DNA of 37,792 nucleotides from Magnetococcales bacterium (GTDB lineage: Bacteria; Pseudomonadota; Magnetococcia; Magnetococcales; JADFYX01), in the NCBI GenBank assembly GCA_015232405.1, contig JADFZS010000049.1:1-37792 (forward strand), given 5' to 3'. Both the position numbers and the translations under genes were made by a program. This document shows, piece after piece, positions 7,907 to 15,401 of this stretch (its first letter is position 1; every line of letters starts with the position of its first letter). The notes under the pieces were generated by a model. The model was not told where the DNA came from and ran no database searches. It worked only from the letters and a program-made list of their open reading frames with translations.

Positions 7907-9466
7907 ATGTCAGAAGATAATATGTTATTATTTCCAGAGGATGGAGATACCCCATATATAGGTAAAGAGGCCGTCACCCTTTTTTCCGAAGAACCACCTT
8001 GGAAAATCATGTTGATAGATGATGATGTTGACATCCACTCCATGACCAAGATGGTTTTAAAAAAATTTGTTTTTGAAAATCGCCCAGCTGAGTTTATCGA
8101 CGGCTATTCAGGTGCAGACGCCAGAAAATTAATTGTGGAACATCCCGACACTGCGGTTATTCTTCTTGATGTTGTAATGGAGACAGACAGGGAGGGGTTG
8201 GATGTTGTTCAATATATAAGAAATGAGCTTAACAACCCTTTTGTCAGAATCATTCTTCGTACCGGACAACCGGGTCAAGCACCAGAAGCTGAAGTTATTT
8301 CTGCTTACGACATCAACGATTACATGGATAAGGTAAACGTTACCGATCAAAAGCTCCACACAACGCTTATTACCAGCCTTAGATCATTCAACCTTTTGCG
8401 AACAATAGAAAATACCCGTACCGGCTTAAAAAAGATCATCGATGCTACCAGCCATCTTTATGAGTTGAACTCCCTTGGTCAACTTGCCACCGGTATTCTA
8501 ACCCAGCTTGTAGCCTTAACCAGCCACAACGAAGGATATGAGCAAAATAATGCTGCTGAATGTTTTGCTGCTACGGAAAAACGTGGCTCAATCAACATAT
8601 ATGCAGCCTTTGGCGCTTTTGAGCCGCACATTGGCAAACCTGTTTTTGCTGTGGCTTCAGATGAAATAGTCGAAACAATCAACCAAGCCCTAAAAGAGAA
8701 AAACAGTATTTTTACCGACCACAGCTTTCTTGGTTATTTCCGTACCAAAAACGGCATGGAAAATCTGATCTACATAAAAACCAACAGCCCTCTTAACTCA
8801 ATAAATCGCGGCTTGATTGAGGTTTTTGCCTCAAACATAGCTTCAGCATTTGAAAACCTATTTTTAAATCGAGAAATTACCAAATCGCAAAAGGATGTAA
8901 CCTTCACACTGGGTGAAATTATCGAGACCAGATCTGGCGATGCTGGACAGCATGTTCGCAGAGTTGCCGAGAGTTCCCGTCTACTAGCACAACTTGCCGG
9001 GTTGTCAGAAGTCGATTGTGAACTTTTACGAACCGCCTCCCCCATGCATGATCTTGGTAAAATCGGTATTCCTGATGCAATTTTAAACAAACCTGGCAAA
9101 CTAAACGATGAAGAGTGGAAAATGATGAAAACCCACACTGAAATCGGCTGCAAGGTGTTAGAAAATACCGATCAGGACATAATAAAAACTGGCGGCCTGA
9201 TATGCAGCCAACATCATGAAAAGTGGGACGGTTCCGGCTACCCCGATGGTCTTTCGGGAGAAAACATTCATATCTTTGCTAGAATAACAGCTATTATTGA
9301 TGTTTTTGATGCCTTGACTCATGACAGATGTTACAAAGATGCCTGGAGTATAGATGCCACACTGGACTATATCCGTAGCGAAAGGGGCAAACACTTCGAC
9401 CCCAACCTTGTGGACCTGTTTTTAGATAATTTTGAAGAATTTATGGATATCCAAAAAGCTTTTTAA
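7907..9466 (+). CDS. Response regulator with HD-GYP c-di-GMP phosphodiesterase
   Basis: A 519-residue cytoplasmic protein. Receiver domain about 32-150 with acidic pocket IDDD and phospho-acceptor Asp88 (VILLDVVM); a middle domain of the DUF3369 type (about 165-325); then an HD-GYP domain (about 330-519) with HD at 381-382 (MHDLGKIG) and HHEKWDGSGYP at 436-446. The conserved residues are present, so c-di-GMP hydrolysis is likely by family precedent. It lies 44 bp after the histidine kinase on the same strand and presumably receives phosphate from it, giving a sensor that lowers c-di-GMP. The convergent diguanylate cyclase next door would do the reverse. GGAGCAGGAC before the ATG is a reasonable ribosome site. 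Confidence 0.92.
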   Translation: MSEDNMLLFPEDGDTPYIGKEAVTLFSEEPPWKIMLIDDDVDIHSMTKMVLKKFVFENRPAEFIDGYSGADARKLIVEHPDTAVILLDVVMETDREGLDVVQYIRNELNNPFVRIILRTGQPGQAPEAEVISAYDINDYMDKVNVTDQKLHTTLITSLRSFNLLRTIENTRTGLKKIIDATSHLYELNSLGQLATGILTQLVALTSHNEGYEQNNAAECFAATEKRGSINIYAAFGAFEPHIGKPVFAVASDEIVETINQALKEKNSIFTDHSFLGYFRTKNGMENLIYIKTNSPLNSINRGLIEVFASNIASAFENLFLNREITKSQKDVTFTLGEIIETRSGDAGQHVRRVAESSRLLAQLAGLSEVDCELLRTASPMHDLGKIGIPDAILNKPGKLNDEEWKMMKTHTEIGCKVLENTDQDIIKTGGLICSQHHEKWDGSGYPDGLSGENIHIFARITAIIDVFDALTHDRCYKDAWSIDATLDYIRSERGKHFDPNLVDLFLDNFEEFMDIQKAF

Positions 9467-9544
9467 AAATAGCTTATGTTTGATTTTATTTAGCAAAATA
9501 TTTTCAATATCTGTGTTTGTAAGTATAAATAGGTACTTTTTTTA

Positions 9545-11308
9545 TCAATCCTCCAGCAACATCTCAAAATCAGAGGTGTAAACCTGGGCACTGTTACGAC
9601 CACAATTTTTTACCGCATAAAGAGCCACATCTGCTTTTCGTATCAACTCGTCTGGTGAGTCACCATGTTCAGGAAAGTGGGATATTCCTACACTTGCCCC
9701 AATCTCACACTTAATATCATTTATTAAAAACTCACCGTTAAGCGCATTAACAATTTTTTTTGCCACGCTGATAGCATCTTTTTTGTTGGAATAAGCAGGA
9801 AGAAGTATACAGAACTCGTCACCACCAAAACGGGCAACAATATCGTTCTCTCTGATACAACTCTTTATTCTTGTCGCCGACTGCACAAGCAACTCATCCC
9901 CAGTTGGGTGTCCATGGCTATCATTTATTATTTTAAAATTATCAAGATCCATAAACAATATCGATAAATGAGAAAGCTCACGTCTTGATCTGGCTATCTC
10001 TTGCCCCAACCTTTCAAGAAATGTAGGTCTGTTTGGTAAATTTGTCAGTGAGTCAAATCTCGCTAGCTTCTCAACCTTTTCTTCTGCTCTTTTTCTTACA
10101 ATTATACCAGCTAAAGTGTTGGCTATGGTATTGAGAAACTCCACCTCCTCCTCATCCTGGGGGTGACCGTCAGCAATATACAGATTTAACACACCTAACA
10201 GGCTATCCTGATAAACAATGGGCACACAGTAATGACCATGGGCCTTGATACCATCAAAATGGACGTCATGTTGCTTATCAAGGTGGCTTGCAAAGACAAT
10301 CTTTTTCTGTTCAGCCGCACGACCACACAGACAGTATCCATAAGCCACCTCTTGACAAATGGTAAGCAGCTGCTCAGCAAGACCTGTCTGCACAGCCATA
10401 TTTAGAGTTTTAATTCTATCATCTGCTAAAAATATTGAACCCCTTTTCTCAATAGGCAACCACGGCAAAGAGAGGATTAGATCAAGAGCCACCTCTAATT
10501 GGCGTTTTAAGGAGAGAGGTTCAAGAGATGTTTCCAGAAGTGCAGAAATTGCAATTTTAGATAGGAGAGATCGCTGATTTTTCTCTTCCTGCTTTTGTCG
10601 TTTTGACTGTTCACGAAATGATAATATACCGTGACTGATATCCAATGCCATATTTTCAAGATGTTGGATCTCCTCTTCATGGAAGGCATCTTTTCTTCTG
10701 GCATATAGGTTCAAAGCTCCCACTATTGTACCGTCATACATCAATGGCAGCGCCAATGAGGATGAAAAACCCCTTTTGATGGCAGCTTTCTTCCAGGGTT
10801 TAAAATTTTCATCCTTGGCAATATCTCTGGACACCTCCGGTCGACCGTTACGAATAGCTCTTCCTGTTGGCCCCTGCCCATACTTGTTTTCACCCCATGA
10901 GACTTTAAGGCTATCTAGATATCCGTCATCAAAACCGTGATGGGCTACAGGTATTACATTTTTTTCTGCATCCAAGCCTGCAATACCAACCCATACAAAC
11001 TTATACCCCCCACTTTTAACGATGAGTTGACAGATTTGGTTGAGAAACTGGGTCTCGTTAGAGGCGTTGGCAATGGCTTCATTACAACTGGTGAAGGCTT
11101 TTAATACCCTATCTTTTTCCTCTAGCTGACTCTCGATCAAAAGCCGTTTGGCTTGCTCTTTTTTAAGCTTTGCTCTTGCAACCCTTAAATCAACAGAAAC
11201 TAGAGTAAGAAGTTTTTTTATGTTTTTGTTTATCTTTTTGAATGATTGGCTATTTTTGCAAAAATTTTCTTCATCAAGCAGATACTCAGAGTGTTCTCCG
11301 TTCCCCAT
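9545..11308 (-). CDS. GAF-GAF-GGDEF diguanylate cyclase
   Basis: A 587-residue cytoplasmic enzyme predicted to make c-di-GMP from two GTP. An N-terminal coiled coil (about 20-70) precedes a first GAF (about 75-230) and a second GAF (about 255-405) containing C326-L-C328-G and HGHYCVPI. The GGDEF domain (about 415-580) has intact RFGGDEF (active site 495-499) and an RxxD inhibitory site (R486-E-N-D489) exactly five residues before it, so product inhibition is expected. The second GAF closely matches that of the histidine kinase at 5073-7862, suggesting the two sense the same cue. It is convergent with the HD-GYP gene, with 78 bp between the stops. No membrane segment is seen. Confidence 0.93.
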   Translation of the reverse strand: MGNGEHSEYLLDEENFCKNSQSFKKINKNIKKLLTLVSVDLRVARAKLKKEQAKRLLIESQLEEKDRVLKAFTSCNEAIANASNETQFLNQICQLIVKSGGYKFVWVGIAGLDAEKNVIPVAHHGFDDGYLDSLKVSWGENKYGQGPTGRAIRNGRPEVSRDIAKDENFKPWKKAAIKRGFSSSLALPLMYDGTIVGALNLYARRKDAFHEEEIQHLENMALDISHGILSFREQSKRQKQEEKNQRSLLSKIAISALLETSLEPLSLKRQLEVALDLILSLPWLPIEKRGSIFLADDRIKTLNMAVQTGLAEQLLTICQEVAYGYCLCGRAAEQKKIVFASHLDKQHDVHFDGIKAHGHYCVPIVYQDSLLGVLNLYIADGHPQDEEEVEFLNTIANTLAGIIVRKRAEEKVEKLARFDSLTNLPNRPTFLERLGQEIARSRRELSHLSILFMDLDNFKIINDSHGHPTGDELLVQSATRIKSCIRENDIVARFGGDEFCILLPAYSNKKDAISVAKKIVNALNGEFLINDIKCEIGASVGISHFPEHGDSPDELIRKADVALYAVKNCGRNSAQVYTSDFEMLLED

Positions 11309-11863
11309 GATCCATGCCCCCCACAGACATTAAAACAAACTCCAAACACTAGCGATTTATGCTAATACTTATACATGCTAACATGAATTTTATTTGTAAT
11401 TCCATACATTTATTGTTAATAGACTTTGCCATATTGTCACATGAAGTCACATTTATTATTTTTGTTATCTGCAACTGTTATTCTATAATTCTATTTTGAT
11501 AATATAATTTAGTTCACGTCTATTTTCCATACTCGTTACAACTGTCTATCGCTATATATATTACTTTTTACATACATGTAAATTATTACTAATTCATTAT
11601 TTAACTCCAAAGGATATATTCATCCGATATTGAATAACGTCCCTCCAAGTGAAAACCAAAAACAGCTTAACTTCAGCCGGCTATGATAGTGGCTTAAGAA
11701 TATAGAATTGTATTTAAATAAATGGTGTGAAAAGTAACAAGCCCAGAATCTATTTTCAGGAGGGAACCGATAATCATTTCAACTTGATTTGAGAGAATGC
11801 TTTTGCATGCAAGGATTTAGGTGGTAATTTGACAATTACTATTTATATTGTAGATGCAACATA
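11309..11863. other. AT-rich intergenic region, no gene seen
   Basis: This stretch holds the promoter region of the diguanylate cyclase gene and otherwise no convincing ORF. A good ribosome-site sequence (CAGGAGGGAA, about 11758-11767) is not followed by a usable start codon and frame. No repeat from elsewhere in the window is recognised here. Confidence 0.4.
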
Positions 11864-11913
11864 GGCTTTACATGCATGGTAAAAGCCTCAACTTTTAACA
11901 TACATGTAAAGCC
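11864..11913. repeat. Long hairpin beside a 39-aa ORF
   Basis: Two 22-bp arms (11864-11885 and 11892-11913) match at 20 of 22 positions around a 6-nt loop, CCTCAA. The hairpin begins 14 bp after the stop of the minus-strand small ORF. Neither side carries a T run, so it is not a classical intrinsic terminator. It could protect the 3' end of the small transcript or be a protein-binding palindrome. Confidence 0.7.
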
Positions 11914-11927
11914 AACAGCAAAATTGC

Positions 11928-12047
11928 TTAATTTGCACCATCTACAGTCACATTTGTGTCAACATATTTTTCTTCATGATCATCCAAATCTACAAAGCCA
12001 AAAAGCCCAAAATCTACGCCTACATTTTCTTCAGTGTTGTTCTCCAT
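11928..12047 (-). CDS. Small acidic protein, 39 aa, unknown
   Basis: An ATG at 12047 follows AAAGGATAACAATT, a good ribosome site with normal spacing, and opens a 39-codon frame ending in TAA. The product begins MENNTEENVGVDFGLFGF and continues VDLDDHEEKYVDTN: strongly acidic with a short Gly/Phe-rich hydrophobic patch (residues about 11-19). It has no signal peptide or transmembrane span. It lies alone inside 1.2 kb of otherwise gene-free DNA and is followed by a long hairpin, which makes a discrete small mRNA likely. I do not recognise the family. A small regulatory or binding protein or a peptide precursor are possibilities; nothing favours one. Confidence 0.5.
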   Translation of the reverse strand: MENNTEENVGVDFGLFGFVDLDDHEEKYVDTNVTVDGAN

Positions 12048-12560
12048 AATTGTTATCCTTTTGTTAATGTGGAATTAATAGTTGTTTAAGTTTGTTTCAA
12101 CAATTTAATTTAGTATTTTACAAACATCATAAATTTTTTTACACAATAAATAAAATGTACAAAAAATTTTTGATGGCTATTTGTCGAATTTATGCAAAAT
12201 GCGTGCTTATTTTTTGTGGTAAAAAAAATATTTTAAAACAACTGCCAATGAAAAAATCCTAATTTAAAATCAGGTAAAGATTAGAAATAATCGCCCCTTT
12301 TTGCAAGAAAAAAATAGCGGTTAAATGAAAATATTTTCAATATTATCAAATATTTCTAAATCTTATTATAAGAAGTAGATTTATTACGAAATCAAGACAA
12401 ACAAAGTCGTGTTTCATACTTAACAAGCCAAGTCAAATTTTTTTTTAAATTTTTTTTTCATTTTGGCAAAAAAGTTAGTGCAACAAACTTGAGTTAGTGA
12501 TACGTTATTGCGCAACTGCAATATAAGGGTTTCATGATAATCCAAGGGAGGGAAGCTATA
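12048..12560. other. Very AT-rich divergent intergenic region
   Basis: Separates the divergent 39-aa gene (minus) and the 121-aa gene (plus) and should contain both promoters. Long A/T runs (for example 12164-12172 and 12436-12462) and a short inverted repeat AAATCT/AGATTT near 12357-12382 are visible. A minus-strand open frame near 12420-12623 is low-complexity Lys/Phe codons and overlaps the start of the plus-strand gene, so it is not called. Confidence 0.4.
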
Positions 12561-12926
12561 ATGAGCAGCAAGTTGGATATGGCACATGTTGATAAACAGA
12601 TCCACGATAACAATGATACACATTTGTGGATGGCTGTAATGGATAGAGCAGTGCGTGATTTAGTGGCATTGGAAAGATTTAAAAGAGAAGATCCGCAAGT
12701 ATTGGAAGACCCGGTTTTCAGGTATGACTACCGCACCTTGAAAAAGTGGTTTTATTCCCACTCCATGGAACCCGGTAATTTTAATTGGATCTGCTCTCTT
12801 GTTAACATTGACCCTAGCTGGGCTTTAGCAAGACTAGAAGAAAGACTTGAAATTGGTTTGACCAAAAAACCACAACATAGCCATAAAACAGAACAGGCTG
12901 ATACACCAACAGCAGTAGCAGCTTAA
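12561..12926 (+). CDS. Hypothetical protein, 121 aa
   Basis: The ATG at 12561 is preferred over one at 12534 because AAGGGAGGG lies 8 bp before it. The protein is soluble: an N-terminal helical region (HLWMAVMDRAVRDLVALERF), a middle block RTLKKWFYSHSMEPGNFNWI and CSLVNIDPSWALARLEERL, then a polar tail. The W-x-x-S...F-x-W-I-C-x-x-x-x-I-D-P pattern resembles short proteins found in phage and accessory regions of other proteobacteria, whose role I do not know. It stands alone and is followed by a strong hairpin at 12937-12972. A DNA-binding role is possible but not shown. Confidence 0.6.
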   Translation: MSSKLDMAHVDKQIHDNNDTHLWMAVMDRAVRDLVALERFKREDPQVLEDPVFRYDYRTLKKWFYSHSMEPGNFNWICSLVNIDPSWALARLEERLEIGLTKKPQHSHKTEQADTPTAVAA

Positions 12927-12936
12927 TCTTCTTATG

Positions 12937-12972
12937 GATAATATAGGAGGCGAACAACCCTCCTATATTATC
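12937..12972 (+). terminator. Perfect 14-bp stem, probable terminator
   Basis: GATAATATAGGAGG and CCTCCTATATTATC are perfect complements around an 8-nt loop, beginning 10 bp after the stop of the 121-aa gene. There is no T run after the stem, so it may act as a transcript-stabilising 3' hairpin rather than a full intrinsic terminator. Confidence 0.55.
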
Positions 12973-13210
12973 TATCTAGTTCAAATAACCAACAAAACCA
13001 CCAGTCTAATTAAGCAAACCTTACCGAAATGCGTTTTTTTTTCGCAAATACTCCCCTAACATCTGATATTAGTACAACCCAACGTTGACATATGCTATGT
13101 TCAATTAGTCAAATAAGCTACTAACCATGGAACCAGGGCTACATATAGGGTGTCGAACATAACCATTAGCCCTTAACTTTAAACAAGGCAATAAAATCGG
13201 TATCAAGCCA

Positions 13211-13423
13211 ATGGATGAATCATTGATCAACAAAGCCCAGAGCCTGACTCCTGAGGGGATTCAAAAACTGCAAAAGCTCAAAACAGAGCTTGAGACCCTG
13301 AGTGCTTCTATTCAAAATTTAGATAACAATAATAAATACGAAGTTGAAGATCGTATAAGGGCATTTCAAGATAAAGAGGCAGAAATAAAAAGCTTTTTAC
13401 GCAACCTTGGATTGATAACCTAA
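13211..13423 (+). CDS. Small coiled-coil hypothetical protein, 70 aa
   Basis: The 70-residue product is almost wholly helical, with heptad-like spacing in IQKLQKLKTELETLSASIQN and EDRIRAFQDKEAEIKSFL, suggesting a short dimeric coiled coil. There is no clear ribosome site before the ATG, which weakens the call. A TTGACA box (13085-13090) and an AGGGCTA...TAGCCCT inverted repeat (about 13135-13173) lie upstream and could be a promoter with a structured leader. The following small gene is on the same strand 64 bp away. Function unknown. Confidence 0.5.
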   Translation: MDESLINKAQSLTPEGIQKLQKLKTELETLSASIQNLDNNNKYEVEDRIRAFQDKEAEIKSFLRNLGLIT

Positions 13424-13487
13424 AACAGCTTTTTTATTAAACAAACGGATAAAATTATAAATTTTGTAAAACTGGAAATTGCGAAAG

Positions 13488-13694
13488 ATGACAATTGAAG
13501 AGATTAAAAAGTTAAAAAATGAGTTTGAAGCCGATGGCTCACAAGCTATGGGTGTCTATCTTACCAAGGCCCAAGCAGTAGAGCTGCGCCAAGAGCTTTA
13601 TCTCTATTATGGGTTTGATAACGGGGAAAATCTAACTACCCTATTTGGTATGGAAGTGATGGATGTAAATGCTGAAAGCTTTAAAATTGATTAA
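13488..13694 (+). CDS. Small hypothetical protein, 68 aa
   Basis: I take the ATG at 13488 (MTIEEIKKLK) rather than the TTG at 13479, although GGAAA lies close to both. The product has an N-terminal helix, then VYLTKAQAVELRQELYLYYG, and ends LFGMEVMDVNAESFKID. The ending resembles short phage or accessory proteins in which a Gly-Met turn precedes a final strand, but I cannot name a family. It follows the coiled-coil gene by 64 bp on the same strand. Amino-acid composition is normal, so the gene is probably real. Confidence 0.6.
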   Translation: MTIEEIKKLKNEFEADGSQAMGVYLTKAQAVELRQELYLYYGFDNGENLTTLFGMEVMDVNAESFKID

Positions 13695-13702
13695 ATAGTG
13701 CT

Positions 13703-14034
13703 TGAGGCACAGGGAAAACCTGGGCTTTACCAAACTCCACAAGTCCCCCCCCTGTTACACGACAAAAACTACTAATTTACATGGAATAAAAGGTTATAAA
13801 TCCTGTTTTAAAACAGGATTTATGCCAGGTTTCCCCTGCAGGCCACGATGGACTCGACGCAGACAGTATTTATAGTGATTTTGAATCAAAAAATATACAG
13901 TCAAAAGCAAAACCTTGGGAGGCTTTGCAGGCCCTCAACCCCCCACGCTTTTAAATGTAAAGGCTTAAAAACAAAGGCAAAACCTTGGGCGTTACCCAAA
14001 TCCAGCAAGGAGATAATCCCCCTGCACCCCTAAT
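13703..14034. repeat. Cluster of degenerate GC-rich repeats
   Basis: This gene-free stretch contrasts with its AT-rich surroundings. GCAAAACCTTGGG occurs at 13907-13919 and again at 13977-13989, 70 bp apart, each followed by CCC-rich sequence. A weaker relative (GGGAAAACCTGGGCTTTACC) lies near 13711. Units of about 55-65 bp end in runs such as CCCCCTG and CACCCC. They look like decayed copies of one intergenic repeat. A 61-codon frame across them (13848-14033) is not credible. Confidence 0.55.
13796..13823. repeat. 28-bp perfect palindrome
   Basis: ATAAATCCTGTTTT is followed directly by its exact complement AAAACAGGATTTAT, with no loop. It lies about 100 bp after the stop of the 68-aa gene. 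A loop-less palindrome of this size suits a dimeric DNA-binding protein or a recombination site, or a terminator in which the central TTTTAAAA forms the loop. Confidence 0.8.
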
Positions 14035-14105
14035 AATAAAAATATTTTTTTTGTCCAGATTTGGTTTGAATTTACTATATTAATAAACCTTATAAAATCT
14101 TGGTG

Positions 14106-14540
14106 TTATGATTTTATACGTTTAAAAAGTTCAAACAGAACTTGCTCTTCAAACTTAACTCTTTGTTTTATTGCTTCAATAACCAACAAATATTTTGACT
14201 CAAGATGTTTATTAATTGGTGAGTCATCGTTGTCCAAGCTATTTTCAAAATCATTAATAGCCATAAGGGTTTTTTCTATTCCGAACAGCTTAATATCTCT
14301 GAATATATTTAAATCTTCAGGATTGTTTTTATCTAAATATGAATCTCTGATCGGTTTATATATCATCAACTCTTCTTTATCATCGTGAAGCTGCAGATCA
14401 AGAAAAGCATTTTTGAAGATTGACTTTCCTTTATCGGAATTAATATCCAAGGCAAATGCTTGAAGAAACAACATCAGAATGTCTCTATGTTCTCTCATGA
14501 GTTCTTCGATTATTTCCTGCATATCCGAAGAGGTTTTCAT
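14106..14540 (-). CDS. Hemerythrin-like HHE-domain protein
   Basis: 144 residues, all helical. LMREHRDILMLFLQAF (about 14-29) and LQLHDDKEELMIYKPIRD (about 50-67) match the first helices of hemerythrin HHE proteins, in which His and Glu side chains bind a di-iron site. The later FEEQVLFELFKRI helix is comparable to helix four. Not all canonical His ligands are visible, so oxygen or iron binding is uncertain. TAGGAGCC lies about 11 bp before the ATG. The gene stands alone, with a probable PilZ remnant upstream. A role in oxygen, NO or iron sensing would fit the family but is inferred only. Confidence 0.55.
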   Translation of the reverse strand: MKTSSDMQEIIEELMREHRDILMLFLQAFALDINSDKGKSIFKNAFLDLQLHDDKEELMIYKPIRDSYLDKNNPEDLNIFRDIKLFGIEKTLMAINDFENSLDNDDSPINKHLESKYLLVIEAIKQRVKFEEQVLFELFKRIKS

Positions 14541-14592
14541 TGCTATTTTGGCTCCTAGTTAATCTAATAACAATAACTTGAAGCTATCATTA

Positions 14593-14691
14593 TTAATAAA
14601 ATATTACTGCAACTCCATGCTCTGTAACTCTTACAACTTTGCCAGACAATTGCTGACCTGCATTTTTTAATAGGCAGGAGTTTGATGGTCA
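14593..14691 (-). pseudogene. Possible remnant of a PilZ-domain gene
   Basis: On the minus strand, one frame ends in GQQLSGKVVRVTEHGVAVIF then Tyr and a stop. This closely resembles the last two strands of a PilZ (c-di-GMP-binding) domain. The stretch just upstream in this frame meets a TGA after about a dozen codons, and no start or N-terminal PilZ motif (RxxxR) is seen in frame. A disrupted or truncated gene is therefore more likely than an intact one. The resemblance covers only about 20 residues, so chance cannot be excluded. Confidence 0.3.
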
Positions 14692-15053
14692 CTTTATCAA
14701 TTAGAATCGCATAAGTACAACAACGATACAAAATTCTGTTTACAAATCCAATATATTTAGTGACAATCTGTTTGCATTTTAAATAAATTAACATTAATTA
14801 ACATCAAATTCCATCTAAATATTTATAAATAACATTTTTTGCTGTTATTAATCTTAAGCTTATGAAATACAATAACAATATACAATTAAAATTTTTTGAA
14901 ACTTGTTAATGTTAACTGATGGTGGCTTCCTGAATAGAGTTGTTTTGTAATTATTGTTATCAATACTTTGTTGGTTGATTTTTCTCGAATTTATGAATTT
15001 TTGTTAACAAATCTGTTCACATCAAAAACGGTTCAGTTTATTGTTGGATGGTC
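14692..15053. other. AT-rich intergenic stretch, no gene seen
   Basis: Lies upstream of the possible PilZ remnant and may contain more of its decayed sequence (the minus frame IDKVTIKLLPIKK is suggestive). TTAACATTAATTAACATCAAA near 14788 and similar short A/T repeats are present. Nothing else is supportable. Confidence 0.35.
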
Positions 15054-15118
15054 CCAGTTAATATAATCTGTGACACGAACCAACTCATGATTCGTATCAC
15101 AGATCATCTACAAACTGG
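15054..15118. repeat. Large inverted repeat in intergenic DNA
   Basis: ATCTGTGACACGAA (15066-15079) pairs with TTCGTATCACAGAT (15091-15104) at 13 of 14 positions. An outer CCAGTT/AACTGG pair (15054-15059 and 15113-15118) extends the fold. No T run follows. It lies about 50 bp before copy B of the palindromic element and does not share its sequence. Confidence 0.6.
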
Positions 15119-15165
15119 ATTATCTGAAATTACCTTGAGGGTGATAATATTGATTATAGGTTTTA

Positions 15166-15330
15166 ACCTAGAAACAGCAGTTGTCAGCACGCACCTGACG
15201 TAACCTATTGATTCATCTGGCATAACAGATCAAAGTCTCATCACCAATAAGGTGACTTCGATTTGTTCTGTTACACCAGCTAAACCAATATGTTACGCCA
15301 TGTACGCACCGCCAACCGCCGTTTCTAGGT
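15166..15330 (-). repeat. Palindromic MITE-like element, copy B
   Basis: The 165-bp core, read on the minus strand, matches copy A (4671-4835) at all but three positions, without gaps. The terminal ACCTAGAAAC/GTTTCTAGGT inverted repeats are intact, whereas the outer 6 bp of copy A's terminal repeats are not conserved here, which argues that the mobile unit is the 165-bp core. The central hairpin is at 15223-15273. Confidence 0.87.
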
Positions 15331-15401
15331 AAAAACAATACCAACATAAATGGTTGATATTTTTGTTTTCTAGATTTGATATATCTATTATTATCCTTGA
15401 T

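Noticed and set aside
9467-9544. Bidirectional terminator between the convergent HD-GYP and GGDEF genes
   Set aside because: AAGCTTTTTAAAAATAGCTT is a weak loop-less palindrome that partly overlaps a coding end; not convincing enough to call.
12420-12623. Minus-strand frame of 67 codons
   Set aside because: Its C-terminal part is low-complexity Lys/Phe from A/T runs, and it overlaps the better supported plus-strand gene.
13848-14033. Plus-strand frame of 61 codons
   Set aside because: It lies wholly in degenerate repeats and has no ribosome site.
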